Assembly: GCF_004137765.1 (NCBI RefSeq)
Contig: NZ_NOIS01000001.1
Location: 62,001-126,000 of the forward strand
Source of the DNA: Rothia uropygialis
GTDB taxonomy: Bacteria; Actinomycetota; Actinomycetes; Actinomycetales; Micrococcaceae
Direction of reading: 5' to 3'
Length of the DNA stretch: 64,000 nucleotides
Below are positions 46,183 to 55,625 of the stretch, piece by piece (the stretch's first letter is position 1; each line of letters starts with the position of its first letter). The notes below the pieces were generated by a model. It did not search any database. It was not told where the DNA came from and was given only the letters and a program-made list of their open reading frames with translations. A program made the position numbers and the translations under genes.

Positions 46183-46725
46183 ATGGATATCGTGTCCGCG
46201 CTGGGGCTGGTGGCGCCCACGGTGGTACGGCGTGCGGGGATAGCGGCCGAAGAAAGGCTCACGGATCTCGCGGATCAATTGGCAAGGCAATTGGCTTCCG
46301 TGCGGTCAGCCGGGACAAGAGTCGAGGGGACGGCCCAGACCGCGTGGGAATCTTCGGCGGCGGATCTGTTCCGGGAGGGCATTCGCCGTCAAGCCGCACG
46401 ATCTCACGCCGCGGAAGAGGCGATGCGCAGGGCGGAATTGCATGTTCGGCGGGCGGGCGTGGAGATCCGTCATCGGCTCGAACAGATCTCCCACGAGTTG
46501 GCGGGTTGGGAAGAGAAAATGGTGCAAACCGCCGCTCGGCTCGCTTCGGAGGCGGAAACTCGGTCCCGAGAGGCGGTGGGGACGGCCGCTTTCGGATCCG
46601 AGGCCCTGCTGGACTCCGACGCAGTGCGGCAGCTGAGGAGCGCATACGAAAACGCCGTGGAATCCTCCCTTGCCCGAAACGTCTTGACGGCCGTGGCCGC
46701 TGGAAACGCCGGGTGTGCGCAATGA
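46183..46725 (+). CDS. WXG100-like helical protein, partner of the downstream hydrolase
   Basis: 180 residues, almost wholly alpha-helical with heptad patterns. The segment AQTAWESSAADLFREGIRRQ resembles the WXG100 turn (W-x-G/S followed by A..F), and a second helix RRAELHVRRAGVEIRHRLEQ completes the hairpin. A longer C-terminal coiled part rich in Ala/Glu/Arg follows. No signal peptide, as in ESX/type VII substrates. AAAAGGA precedes the ATG. Its stop overlaps the hydrolase start (ATGA at 46722-46725), so the two are made together. No type VII machinery is in the window. Confidence 0.75.
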   Translation: MDIVSALGLVAPTVVRRAGIAAEERLTDLADQLARQLASVRSAGTRVEGTAQTAWESSAADLFREGIRRQAARSHAAEEAMRRAELHVRRAGVEIRHRLEQISHELAGWEEKMVQTAARLASEAETRSREAVGTAAFGSEALLDSDAVRQLRSAYENAVESSLARNVLTAVAAGNAGCAQ

Positions 46726-48236
46726 CCACGCCGTGGAACGCCAGCCTTCGTGAATGGTGCATCTTCGGACTCGCCCCGGCCCAATCAACGGGCGCATTCC
46801 AGGTCGGGTGGGGCGCAGTGCCTGCCGGCAGCGCGACGGTGCGCGCGTCAACGTCCCAGCAAAGGATCGACACCGAAGAGATTGCCCGCCTCGAGGCCGA
46901 ATTGCAGGGAGCTGGAGAGATCTACGGCGGAGCCATGCTCGCGGCGGTCCCTCTTCGGGCCGAGATCGCACACCTTTGGGCGCATGTCTCCTCGGCAGCG
47001 GCGATGGCCGCGCAGGAGCTCGACGAAGCGCAGAAACTTCTGCTGTCCTTAGGATCCTCCGTGGCTGAGTACGGTGCGAAACTCCATCTGGCCCGGACGT
47101 CCTATGAGGAGGCAGAAAACCTCGCGGAGGTTCTGGTCAGCGGTTTTGACGCCGTCCACTGCCTTCCCTACCGCCATCTTTACGGATCGGCGATGCTCAG
47201 CGGAGGCAATCCTCTAGGCCTACTGGCCGCCGTGGGGGCCTTCGCGGTCACGGGTGGGGCGATTCTCGCGGCCGACGCTTCGGTCCGCGGAACGGCCGCA
47301 GCAACGCGTTCATCGATCAAGGGCAGCGGCATTCCCCTGGAACATCTTCGCCTGGACGTCGCTCGGGTCAAACAGCTCAGGCGGCGCATGGGCCTGGGGC
47401 TGGTTCGCTTGAGAGATTTCCGGCAGGTCGAAGCTTCTCCCATGACGGTGATGAGCGAGGCCGCCAACGTATCTACTATTGCGGAGGGCCTCAAGAACGC
47501 GGGGGAACGCGATATCGTGCACGATGCCGCTCACGGTCCCCAGAACCGCGTGTCCCTGGCCCATATCGACGTAAAGGTTGTGCACAGACCGGATGGCACG
47601 AAATCCTTCGTGGTCTCGATCCCCGGGACCGATTTCGACAATCTTTCGAGCCGAACGGATCCTGACGGGGCCCACAGTATCCTCGACGTCGTGACCACAA
47701 GCCCCGGTACGCCCTTGTCGGAGTCCCCAGGGCTCATGCAGATGGTCGATCGAGCTCTCCAGGAGGCAGGCGCCGGATCCACGGACCCCGTCATTCTCTC
47801 CGGTTTCAGCCAAGGCGGAATGACCGCCATGAGCCTCGCTTCGAACCGGGAATTCTCAGGGCGGTACACCATCCGTGGGGTAGTGACCACGGGGACGCCT
47901 ACTGTCACCTACCGAGGAGTCGACCCGAAGACCAAAGTCCTTCACCTGGCAGACGTGAACGATCCGGTCCCGGTCCTGACCGGCGGGGGCTCCGACCCAG
48001 GCAACAATCACGCCGTCGTCGTGACCAGCAACGTCGGGAAAGGCGGGGCAATTCAGATGACGCACGACGCCGAGACGTATGTGCGGGCCGCTCGGGTCGC
48101 CGACCGCGAATTGTCGCGGACCACCGAGGGGCGAAAACAACGGCGAATGATTCAGGAGGCGATCCCTGCCGGGGCATCCGTTCAGACCCTGACTTTCGAA
48201 GCATCGTCCGAGTCCTATGACCGCAGGACGAAATGA
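46722..48236 (+). CDS. Helical-domain alpha/beta hydrolase (lipase-like), possible secreted effector
   Basis: 504 residues. Residues 45-145 are helical, WXG-like (TEEIARLEAELQGAGEIYGG and so on), with W86. Residues 165-185 (GLLAAVGAFAVTGGAILAA) are hydrophobic. From ~280 a lipase fold: VVSIPGTDF (oxyanion strand), nucleophile Ser363 in LSGFSQGG, Asp414 in LADVNDPVP, His430 in GNNHAVVV, so a plausible Ser-Asp-His triad is complete. Coupled to the WXG100-like gene. Layout recalls actinobacterial proteins with a WXG-type domain joined to a hydrolase (for example DUF1023 proteins), but I cannot name the family. Whether it is secreted, toxic or enzymatic is inference. Confidence 0.75.
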   Translation: MTTPWNASLREWCIFGLAPAQSTGAFQVGWGAVPAGSATVRASTSQQRIDTEEIARLEAELQGAGEIYGGAMLAAVPLRAEIAHLWAHVSSAAAMAAQELDEAQKLLLSLGSSVAEYGAKLHLARTSYEEAENLAEVLVSGFDAVHCLPYRHLYGSAMLSGGNPLGLLAAVGAFAVTGGAILAADASVRGTAAATRSSIKGSGIPLEHLRLDVARVKQLRRRMGLGLVRLRDFRQVEASPMTVMSEAANVSTIAEGLKNAGERDIVHDAAHGPQNRVSLAHIDVKVVHRPDGTKSFVVSIPGTDFDNLSSRTDPDGAHSILDVVTTSPGTPLSESPGLMQMVDRALQEAGAGSTDPVILSGFSQGGMTAMSLASNREFSGRYTIRGVVTTGTPTVTYRGVDPKTKVLHLADVNDPVPVLTGGGSDPGNNHAVVVTSNVGKGGAIQMTHDAETYVRAARVADRELSRTTEGRKQRRMIQEAIPAGASVQTLTFEASSESYDRRTK

Positions 48237-48308
48237 TGGCCGACCTCAAGCGCGGCGGAGAGAGCACTGACGTGACTGTTGCCACTTTTGCTCGAAGGAG
48301 CGGATACA

Positions 48309-49466
48309 GTGGAATTCATGAGCGAAAATCTGATCCCCCATGACGAAAGAATCACCCCACGACACGTCTTCAGCGCATTGCCGAAGTACGCCGCGGGCAA
48401 GCCGCCCCGTGCGGTCGAAGGCCTTCAACAATACAAGTTGTCCTCGAATGAGAACCCCTTCGGCCCGGTTCCGGCAGTTCAGTCAGTGATCCAGAAATTT
48501 TCGACATCCAATCGATATCCCGATCCGTTGTGCACGGAGCTTCGCACGGTTCTGGGACGGCACCTCGGTGTCGACCCGGATGACATCGTCACCGGTGCTG
48601 GGAGCCTCGGAGCTCTCGCCCAGATCCTCGCGGCCTTCGCCGGCGGCAACGAAGACGGCAGCCAGGACGAGGTCATCTACCCGTGGAGATCCTTCGAGGC
48701 ATACCCGATCGTCACAGGTCTTGCGGGAGCCAAGGAAGTGCGTATCCCCAATTTGGCCAACGGCGAGCATGATCTGGACGCCATGGCCGATGCGATCACC
48801 GATCGCACCAAGGTTGTCATCCTGTGCACACCCAACAACCCGACCGGGCCGGCCCTGACCAAGAAAAAGGTCCAGGAATTCATGGCCAAGGTCCCGTCCC
48901 GCATCGTGGTTGTGTTGGACGAGGCCTACCTCGAGTTCTGCCAGGCCTCCGAACTCAACGAGCAGGAAAGAAGCGAAGGCGGTCTCGCGGAGGGTATAGA
49001 TCTCTTCCCCGACTACCCGAACCTCGTGGTCCTCCGCACATTCTCCAAAGCCGCCGGGCTCGCCGGTTTGCGGGTCGGATACTCGATTTCGCACCCGGAA
49101 GTCACACAGTACCTCCGCGTTTCGGCCACGACCTTCGCCGTGACCAAATTGGCCGAGGAAGCTGCCATCGCTTCGGTCGAACACGCCGACGACGTCGAGC
49201 AACAGGTCCGGCATCTCGTCTCGGAGCGAACGCGCGTCGTCAATGCCCTGGAGGAACAGGGCTGGGACATCCCTACGACCCGTGCGAACTTCGTATGGCT
49301 CCCTTTGGGCGAAAAATCTCAGGACTTCGCGCAGCTAGCCGACGAGAACGCGTTGTCCGTGCGTGCGTTCCAGCCCGAAGGCGTCCGGGTCAGCATCGGA
49401 GAAGATGAGGCGAATTCGAGATTCATTCGGATCGCCGGAGAGTTCCTGGGCAATTCCGGCAGGTAG
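48309..49466 (+). CDS. hisC: Histidinol-phosphate aminotransferase-type enzyme
   Basis: PLP aminotransferase class I/II, 385 residues. Substrate/PLP motifs SSNENPFGP, ATPNNPTGP-like CTPNNPTGPALT, VVVLDEAYLEF and the PLP lysine in RTFSKAAGLAGLRVGY. It could act on histidinol phosphate or aromatic amino acids (HisC2/Pat type) and has no other his genes beside it. GTG 48309 is preferred since AAGGAG (48295-48300) lies eight bases before it; ATG 48318 is the alternative. The pyruvate-dehydrogenase-type genes follow after 94 bases. Confidence 0.92.
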   Translation: MEFMSENLIPHDERITPRHVFSALPKYAAGKPPRAVEGLQQYKLSSNENPFGPVPAVQSVIQKFSTSNRYPDPLCTELRTVLGRHLGVDPDDIVTGAGSLGALAQILAAFAGGNEDGSQDEVIYPWRSFEAYPIVTGLAGAKEVRIPNLANGEHDLDAMADAITDRTKVVILCTPNNPTGPALTKKKVQEFMAKVPSRIVVVLDEAYLEFCQASELNEQERSEGGLAEGIDLFPDYPNLVVLRTFSKAAGLAGLRVGYSISHPEVTQYLRVSATTFAVTKLAEEAAIASVEHADDVEQQVRHLVSERTRVVNALEEQGWDIPTTRANFVWLPLGEKSQDFAQLADENALSVRAFQPEGVRVSIGEDEANSRFIRIAGEFLGNSGR

Positions 49467-49560
49467 GCTAAGGGTGTATTTTTTGATCCGCGGGACTTGC
49501 GCATAACGCGACCCGGCGGACCAGCCGGGCGCCGGACAACCTAGCCACATGGGAGGACTC

Positions 49561-50724
49561 ATGGAAACCGCGGAAACCCCCCACCCCGGGGCGACCGAGG
49601 GCCGTCTGAACCGGGTGACCATTCTGGACGAGAACGGTCACCGCGGTTCGGATCCGGACTTTGATCCCTACATCGAGAACGTCACCCTCGAGGACCTCAA
49701 AGGGTCGTATGCCAATATGCTGAAAGTTCGGCGCTTCGACGACGAAGCGACCTCCCTGCAACGGCAAGGCAAACTTGCACTGTGGGTTCCGTCCAAAGGT
49801 CAGGAAGCCGCGCAGATCGGTTCGGCACGCGCCATACCCGAGCGCGACTACATCTTCCCCTCCTACCGGGAGCATGCGCTGGCGTTTGAGCGCGGTGTCG
49901 ATCTCAAAGACTTGATGAGGATCTTCCGCGGATACTCGCCCGGAGGATGGAACCCCAAGGAACACAACTTCAACTTGTACTCCTTCGTGTTGGCCTCTCA
50001 AATTCCGCATGCCGTGGGATATGCCATGGGACAGAAACTCGACCAGCACGTGAACAAGGAGATTGCGCAGGGTTCCGAGGAGTCTTCGGCGACGGTCGTC
50101 TACTTCGGCGATGGTTCGTCGACCCAAGGGGAAGCCCACGAATCCATGGTCTTCGCCGCCTCCTACGACGCCCCTGTTCTGTTCTTCATCCAGAACAACA
50201 AATGGGCGATTTCGGTTCCCTTCTCCACGCAGTCTCGCCTGCCTTTGGCCGAGCGCGCCGCCGGATACGGATTCGAAGGAATCCGCGTGGACGGCAATGA
50301 CATCCTCGGAGTCCAGGCCGTCACGGCCTACGCCATGGAGAAGATCCACCGCGGGGAAGGCCCGGTATTGATCGAGGCCGAAACGTACCGTCTCGGCGCC
50401 CACACGACGGCCGACGACCCGACCAAGTACCGGACTCGTGACGAAGAAGACGAGTGGACGACCAAGGACCCCCTCGTGCGCCTGGAAAAACATCTTCGCC
50501 TGGAAGGCGTTGACGACGCGTTCTTCGAGGAAGCCAACGCAGAGGCCAAAGAATACGGTGCATCGATTCGCGAGGCGGTCCTCGCCATGGAGCCGCCGGA
50601 ATTCGATCATGCTTTCGAGAACGTTTACGCCGAAGAGAATGCGCTCGTCGAACAAGAACGAGCCTGGTTCCACGAATACGAAGCGGGGTTCGACGAAGCC
50701 GAAACCCAGGAAGGCGGCCGCTGA
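49561..50724 (+). CDS. 2-oxoacid dehydrogenase E1 component, alpha subunit
   Basis: 387 residues. Together with E1beta and E2 it decarboxylates pyruvate or branched-chain 2-oxoacids using thiamine diphosphate. TPP motif GDGSSTQGEAHESM...NNKWAIS and the substrate-loop YREHALAFERGVDL are clear, as is YRLGAHTTADDPTKYR (phosphorylation-loop region). GGGAGGA before the ATG at 49561; an ATG at 49549 upstream has no site. Likely pyruvate or branched-chain substrate; sequence alone cannot decide. E1beta starts two bases after the stop. Confidence 0.93.
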   Translation: METAETPHPGATEGRLNRVTILDENGHRGSDPDFDPYIENVTLEDLKGSYANMLKVRRFDDEATSLQRQGKLALWVPSKGQEAAQIGSARAIPERDYIFPSYREHALAFERGVDLKDLMRIFRGYSPGGWNPKEHNFNLYSFVLASQIPHAVGYAMGQKLDQHVNKEIAQGSEESSATVVYFGDGSSTQGEAHESMVFAASYDAPVLFFIQNNKWAISVPFSTQSRLPLAERAAGYGFEGIRVDGNDILGVQAVTAYAMEKIHRGEGPVLIEAETYRLGAHTTADDPTKYRTRDEEDEWTTKDPLVRLEKHLRLEGVDDAFFEEANAEAKEYGASIREAVLAMEPPEFDHAFENVYAEENALVEQERAWFHEYEAGFDEAETQEGGR

Positions 50725-50726
50725 CC

Positions 50727-51731
50727 ATGAGCGACGTATCAGCACAGGCAAGTGCAGTGGAATCGATGCCCATGGCCAAGGCGCTCAACGCGGCGATGTC
50801 AGACGCCATGACTGAGGACCCCAAGGTCCTTTTGATGGGCGAAGACATTGGAACTTTGGGCGGGGTCTTCCGCGTGACCCAGGGGCTCAAAGACGAATTC
50901 GGAGCCCACCGCGTCATGGACACCCCGCTCGGCGAAGCGGGAATCGTGGGCACCGCGATAGGCCTGGCCATGAGGGGTTATCGTCCCGTCTGCGAAATCC
51001 AGTTCGATGGATTCGTCTTTCCTTCCTTCAACCAGATCACCTCTCAGTTGTCCAAGATTCACGCGCGCTCCAGCGGTGCCATCAGCCTGCCCGTCGTGAT
51101 CCGTATCCCGTACGGCGGGAATATCGGATCGATCGAACACCATTCCGAATCCCCGGAGGCTCTGTTCGCTCATACCGCCGGCCTCAGAGTGATGTCCCCG
51201 TCGAATGCCCAGGACGCTTACTCGATGCTTCGGGAGGCAATCGCCTCTCAGGACCCCGTGATCTTCTTGGAACCGAAGCGACGGTACTGGCTCAAGGGTG
51301 ACGTCGAACGTGCTGCCCGAGTCCCCACGACTCAACGTGCACAAATAGTTCGCGAAGGCCGCGACCTGACGTTGGCCGCATACGGTCCGCTCGTGCCTGT
51401 CGCGCTCGCGGCCGCGGATGCGGCGCGCGAGGACGGACTCAGCATCGAGGTCGTTGACCTGCGTTCGATCTCCCCCTTGGACTTCGACTCCGTCGAGCGT
51501 TCGGTCAACAAAACCGGACGACTCGTCGTCACCCACGAGGCCCCGACCTTCGGCGGCATGGGCGGAGAACTGGCCTCGGTCATCGCGGAACGTTGCTTCT
51601 ACAGTTTGGAAGCTCCTGTCCTCAGAGTCGGCGGCTACCACATGCCTTACCCCGTGGCCAGCGTCGAAGAAGATTACCTCCCCAGCATCGACCGTTTGCT
51701 CGAGGCCATCGACCGTTCGCTGAATTACTAG
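50727..51731 (+). CDS. 2-oxoacid dehydrogenase E1 component, beta subunit
   Basis: 334 residues; completes the E1 heterotetramer. Contains [40 protein letters not shown] (TPP pyrimidine-contact Glu), and [20 protein letters not shown]. It is translationally coupled to E1alpha by proximity, and E2 starts 26 bases after its stop. The set matches the Gram-positive PDH/BKDH arrangement, which is unusual in actinobacteria that mainly use AceE-type PDH. Confidence 0.95.
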   Translation: MSDVSAQASAVESMPMAKALNAAMSDAMTEDPKVLLMGEDIGTLGGVFRVTQGLKDEFGAHRVMDTPLGEAGIVGTAIGLAMRGYRPVCEIQFDGFVFPSFNQITSQLSKIHARSSGAISLPVVIRIPYGGNIGSIEHHSESPEALFAHTAGLRVMSPSNAQDAYSMLREAIASQDPVIFLEPKRRYWLKGDVERAARVPTTQRAQIVREGRDLTLAAYGPLVPVALAAADAAREDGLSIEVVDLRSISPLDFDSVERSVNKTGRLVVTHEAPTFGGMGGELASVIAERCFYSLEAPVLRVGGYHMPYPVASVEEDYLPSIDRLLEAIDRSLNY

Positions 51732-51757
51732 TCAGCCCCGGAATCCAGGAGTTCACA

Positions 51758-53443
51758 TTGTCTTCGATTTTTCATCTACCGGACGTTGGGGAAGGCCTGA
51801 CCGAGGCCGAGATCCTCTCATGGAAGGTTCGTCCCGGAAGCTCGATCCATGTCAACGACGTGCTCGTCGAGATCGAAACCGCAAAATCCGTCGTCGAGCT
51901 CCCCTCCCCGTTCGCCGGCACGGTTGAACGCATCATCGCCGAGGAAGGCGCAACCGTCGAAGTCGGCGCCCCGTTGATCGCCGTTTCGGCCACCGCTTCC
52001 GCCGACGAGACCGCCGAGGGCGGCTCTCCCGAAGGCGCTTCTGCGGAATCCGGTACGAGCGCCCCGCCCGCGCCCAACGAACCGAATTCCCAGGTTCCTG
52101 TCGCGGAAAAGGAAGCCGAGAGCTTCGCTGCGCAAGCGGCACCGACGACTCAAGCAGACGCCTCAACCACCGGGCCGGACGCGACCGGCGACGAGAGCTC
52201 ACGGTCGACGTCGGTGCCATCCGAAGACCAAACCGCCGCGCTCGTAGGTTCGGGCCCCAAGGCAGATCCGGTCAAGAGACGGGCACGCAAACGCCCGATC
52301 GAGGGCGGGGCCGCACGTCAGGACAGGTTGGACCAGGTTGGCACGGCGGGAGAAGGAAATGAGCCGCCGGAGACTCTCCTGACTCAGCTCCTGCACCGCG
52401 CGCCTATCCAGGGCGGAAATCTCGGCACGGGAATTGCTGAGCGAGCGAAGCGCCTGGCGGAAGAAGGCCGTGGGGCTCTCAAACGATTGCCGGGTCGAGC
52501 CGTTGACCAGCCGATGGAACATGCCGCTGCGCACCGTACCGTCGGCACGGAGCCCCCGCGGCGGCCGGCCTTGGCCAAACCGCCTGTGCGAAAGGCCGCG
52601 AAAGATCTGGGCATCGACCTCGCCGACGTTCCCGCGACCGGATCCCAGGGCCAAGTCACACAACGCGACTTGGTCAATTACGCGGGCCACGCCCAGGATG
52701 TTGAAAGCCACAAACCATCCAACTTCTGGGTCCAACGCGGCGGCACCGAGGAACGCGTCGAACGCGTCCCTGTGAAGGGCGTACGCAAAGCAACCGCGAA
52801 AGCCATGGTCAAGTCCGCTTTCGAGGCTCCGCACGTTTCGATCTTCGTGGACGTGGACGCATCCCGGACCATGGAATTCGTCAAGCGTCTCAAAACGTCT
52901 CCCACTTTCGAGGGGGTGAAGGTCACGCCGTTGTTGATCCTGGCCAAGGCCGTCATCTGGGCCACCGCCAGGAATCCGCAGGTCAACTCCCAATGGACGG
53001 ATTCGGAGATCTTGATCAAGCGGTACATCAATTTGGGTATCGCCGCGGCAACACCGCGAGGGCTGATGGTGCCGAACATTAAGGACGCCCAGGACCTCTC
53101 TCTGCGTGAATTGGCTGTGGCCCTGAACGCACTGACCCACAAAGCTCGGGAAGGAAAGACACAACCGGGGGAGATGTCCGGCGGGACGATGACTATCACC
53201 AACATCGGTGCGCTGGGAATCGATACCGGAACACCCATCATCAACCCGGGAGAGGCCGCGATCCTCGCCTTCGGAACAATCAAGCAGAAGCCTTGGGTCG
53301 TCGACGGTGAGGTCATCCCGCGTTGGGTCACCACATTGGGCGGGTCATTCGACCACCGCATCGTCGACGGCGACCTGTCGGCGCGATTCATGGCCGACGT
53401 CGCCGCCGTGCTCGAAGAGCCCGCGCTGTTGCTGGACATGTAA
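51758..53443 (+). CDS. 2-oxoacid dehydrogenase E2, dihydrolipoyl acyltransferase
   Basis: 561 residues. One lipoyl domain with the acceptor lysine in [17 protein letters not shown], a long Ala/Pro/Thr-rich linker, peripheral subunit-binding domain [21 protein letters not shown], and a C-terminal catalytic core with [15 protein letters not shown] (His and Asp of the HxxxDG motif). The start appears to be TTG 51758, behind AGGAG at 51747-51751; no nearby ATG or GTG fits. No E3 (lipoamide dehydrogenase) gene is present, so lpd must lie elsewhere. A strong terminator follows. Confidence 0.93.
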   Translation: MSSIFHLPDVGEGLTEAEILSWKVRPGSSIHVNDVLVEIETAKSVVELPSPFAGTVERIIAEEGATVEVGAPLIAVSATASADETAEGGSPEGASAESGTSAPPAPNEPNSQVPVAEKEAESFAAQAAPTTQADASTTGPDATGDESSRSTSVPSEDQTAALVGSGPKADPVKRRARKRPIEGGAARQDRLDQVGTAGEGNEPPETLLTQLLHRAPIQGGNLGTGIAERAKRLAEEGRGALKRLPGRAVDQPMEHAAAHRTVGTEPPRRPALAKPPVRKAAKDLGIDLADVPATGSQGQVTQRDLVNYAGHAQDVESHKPSNFWVQRGGTEERVERVPVKGVRKATAKAMVKSAFEAPHVSIFVDVDASRTMEFVKRLKTSPTFEGVKVTPLLILAKAVIWATARNPQVNSQWTDSEILIKRYINLGIAAATPRGLMVPNIKDAQDLSLRELAVALNALTHKAREGKTQPGEMSGGTMTITNIGALGIDTGTPIINPGEAAILAFGTIKQKPWVVDGEVIPRWVTTLGGSFDHRIVDGDLSARFMADVAAVLEEPALLLDM

Positions 53444-53472
53444 GCGGCTGGTCCCACGGAGCGAGCCATATA

Positions 53473-53530
53473 AAGACGCTCCCGCGTTGCTTCCTCGCCT
53501 TTCGGCATCGAAGCAACGCGGGAGCGTCTT
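53473..53530 (+). terminator. Terminator of the E1-E2 operon
   Basis: A perfect 21-bp stem (53473-53493 with 53510-53530) around a 16-base loop, starting 29 bases after the E2 stop. Confidence 0.8.
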
Positions 53531-53599
53531 CTGCGCTGGGTACCGGCTCGAGAGGGCGAGACGGCATAGCTCTTCATCGAGCCGTATACGCCGCGAAGA

Positions 53600-54652
53600 T
53601 CAGCGTCCTTCGAAGCCCCAACGGTCTACCGCGCGGTGGAAGCGCGTGCCCCACAGTCCGCCCAGGATTGCCCCGATAAGACCCACGATGAGCGCGGAGA
53701 CCGCCGCGGCCAGCCCCCATATGAAGTCCGAACCTCCGAGCGACTGAACCGAGCCGAGCGGCACGCTGTCTCCCATGCGATCCGCCAGAAACAGCGTCAG
53801 CACGGTCGTCACCGCGGTCCCCATGAGCTGCCAGAGCCACACGGCCACGCCCTGTTTGACCCCGGAGAATCGCCCCGCGCGGCCTGCGGCGTATCCACCG
53901 GCCACGTACGAGACGAAGAAGATCACACCGAACACGGCGCCCCATACCGCCCCGTTCCCGGAACCTTGGACGAGATTCTGCATCGAGTCCCCTACATGAG
54001 CGGGAACCCCTGTTCCGGCCGCACTCGGGGCAACAGCCCCGACGATCCAGGTCAGGAAACCGATGAGCGTCATTGCGACGAGCCACCCCAAGAGACCTGG
54101 GAGGAGCTGGAGCCGGCCGTATTCCGCTTTCTGGCGTCGCACCACCATTGCCCGCAGGTCAGCACCGGACGGCGCCTGTGTTTGGCCCGCGTAGCCCCCT
54201 GGCTGACCGGGACCTCCGGGCGGGACCGCCGTCGGCCGGGCTTGCGACGAGCCGGATCCGGGGTATTCCGCGGGCGTGAATTCCCGCGGACCGGATTGAG
54301 GCACGGATGCTTGATCGTCGTATTCGAGGCCGGACCTCCTCTGCGCGGTCGGCGACGTCGTTGCCTCCCCGTACGACGGGAGGGGTCGGGTGACGTTGGA
54401 GTCCTCAGCAGCCGAGGAACCCCATGAGCCGTGGTCCAGGATCTGTGTTCGCTGATCGTCGGTCGATAGGACTTCCGTCCGACCGCCGTCGAGTACCTCG
54501 GTACGGTCCTCGTCGATCTGCTGGCTCCGCTGGTCGGAGAGCACCTCCGTGGGGTCGCCGTCCAAGGGGATCGTACGGTTCGAATCGTTCAGGTCAGCGT
54601 CGGATTCGCCGCCCCGACCCTCGTCCCACGGTCCTTCGTTCCGGTTCCTCAT
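53600..54652 (-). CDS. Four-span membrane protein with N-terminal TEVL repeats
   Basis: 350 residues. Residues 1-165 are polar, disordered and low-complexity, containing Thr-x-x-Leu motifs: TIPL (T27), TEVL (T35, T51, T59) and TQIL (T69). The rest has about four membrane spans (LLGWLVAMTLIGFLTWIVGA; GAVWGAVFGVIFFVSYVAGG; WLWQLMGTAVTTVLTLF; FIWGLAAAVSALIVGLIGA). Spacing and the leucine at +3 suggest phosphothreonine motifs read by FHA domains. Start codon overlaps the acetyltransferase stop (54649-54652). Function unknown. Confidence 0.75.
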   Translation of the reverse strand: MRNRNEGPWDEGRGGESDADLNDSNRTIPLDGDPTEVLSDQRSQQIDEDRTEVLDGGRTEVLSTDDQRTQILDHGSWGSSAAEDSNVTRPLPSYGEATTSPTAQRRSGLEYDDQASVPQSGPREFTPAEYPGSGSSQARPTAVPPGGPGQPGGYAGQTQAPSGADLRAMVVRRQKAEYGRLQLLPGLLGWLVAMTLIGFLTWIVGAVAPSAAGTGVPAHVGDSMQNLVQGSGNGAVWGAVFGVIFFVSYVAGGYAAGRAGRFSGVKQGVAVWLWQLMGTAVTTVLTLFLADRMGDSVPLGSVQSLGGSDFIWGLAAAVSALIVGLIGAILGGLWGTRFHRAVDRWGFEGR

Positions 54653-55380
54653 ACGAGTTCCTCTCGTGTTGTTGTTCGTGTGTCTCCAGGGCCATGCGAT
54701 TCCGCGGCGACTTGTTCCCTGTACACGCGTGGAAAATTCCCGACGGCGTACTGTCCCGAACGCTCTTCGGGGTCTACGGTCTTGATGACTCGCGCGGGCG
54801 ATCCGACGGCCACGGAAGACGGCGGAATGTCCTGAGTGACCACCGAACCTGCTCCCACCACAGAATCATGGCCCACGGTGACGCCAGCCAGGATGATTGC
54901 GCCGCCACCCAGCCAGACGTTGTCCTCGATCGTGATGGGCAGCCCGCCTTCCCACCCCCTCTTGCGGTCCACTGGGTTCAACGGATGTGTTGGGCACAGC
55001 AATTGGACGTTCGGGCCGATCTGCACGTCGTCGCCGATCCTGACCTCGCACACGTCCAGGACCGTGAGCCCGAAATTCGCGAAGAGCCGGTCGCCGATGT
55101 GAATGTTGTACCCGTAGTCGACCTGAAGCGGCGCTCGGATACGAACGTCGCGGCCCATGCTTCCGAGCAGTTCGCCCAAGAGGACGAGAGCGGCCGGATC
55201 CTCTTCCAGATCAAGCCGGTGATAGCGGTCCGTCATTCTCGCAGCTTCGGCGGACGTGCGATGGGTCGGGTGTGCATCGTTATTGGTCTCGTTCGCCGTC
55301 GTCTCACCCCGGTACGGGAGCCCGGAGTGCATGCGCTCGCGCATGGTCATGTCATCGTGACTTGTCTGAGGTGTGGTCAT
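54649..55380 (-). CDS. maa: Maltose/galactoside O-acetyltransferase-like enzyme
   Basis: 243 residues. Left-handed beta-helix hexapeptide repeats after residue ~100, with DYGYNIHIGDRLFANFGLTVLD, catalytic His in LLCPTHPLNPVDR and the final GAGSVVTQDIPPSSVAVGSPARV. The first ~75 residues include MTTPQTSHDD and a poorly conserved extension. GAAAGG precedes 55380. Transfers acetyl from acetyl-CoA to a sugar; physiological role unknown. Coupled to the TEVL-repeat membrane protein. Confidence 0.88.
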   Translation of the reverse strand: MTTPQTSHDDMTMRERMHSGLPYRGETTANETNNDAHPTHRTSAEAARMTDRYHRLDLEEDPAALVLLGELLGSMGRDVRIRAPLQVDYGYNIHIGDRLFANFGLTVLDVCEVRIGDDVQIGPNVQLLCPTHPLNPVDRKRGWEGGLPITIEDNVWLGGGAIILAGVTVGHDSVVGAGSVVTQDIPPSSVAVGSPARVIKTVDPEERSGQYAVGNFPRVYREQVAAESHGPGDTRTTTREELV

Positions 55381-55433
55381 TCGACGGAACCTTTCCGTGA
55401 CCGCTTCCGTGCGGCCTGGTGGGAAGAGCAAAT

Positions 55434-55577
55434 TCAGGAGAACAGGGCGGCCAGTCCGATGATGACCAGTCCGACCAGGATCGCGATGCCGACCCCGATC
55501 AGCATCCTTTTGTTGATTTCCCTCATGACTGTTCGGACTTCTTCTTTTGACCATTGCGTATTGCGGCGTGCACTCAT
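55434..55577 (-). CDS. Small single-span membrane protein, 47 residues
   Basis: Short frame with an N-terminal charged half (MSARRNTQWSKEEVRTVMRE) and a hydrophobic helix LIGVGIAILVGLVIIGLAAL near the C-terminus, ending FS. Composition and start/stop placement look like a genuine small membrane peptide, although no strong ribosome site is seen. It sits between the acetyltransferase and the divergent fadD. Function unknown. Confidence 0.5.
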   Translation of the reverse strand: MSARRNTQWSKEEVRTVMREINKRMLIGVGIAILVGLVIIGLAALFS

Positions 55578-55625
55578 GGTGGACAGTATTCCAGGTGCAG
55601 AGGCCCTCATGGCAGAATCTCGTAT

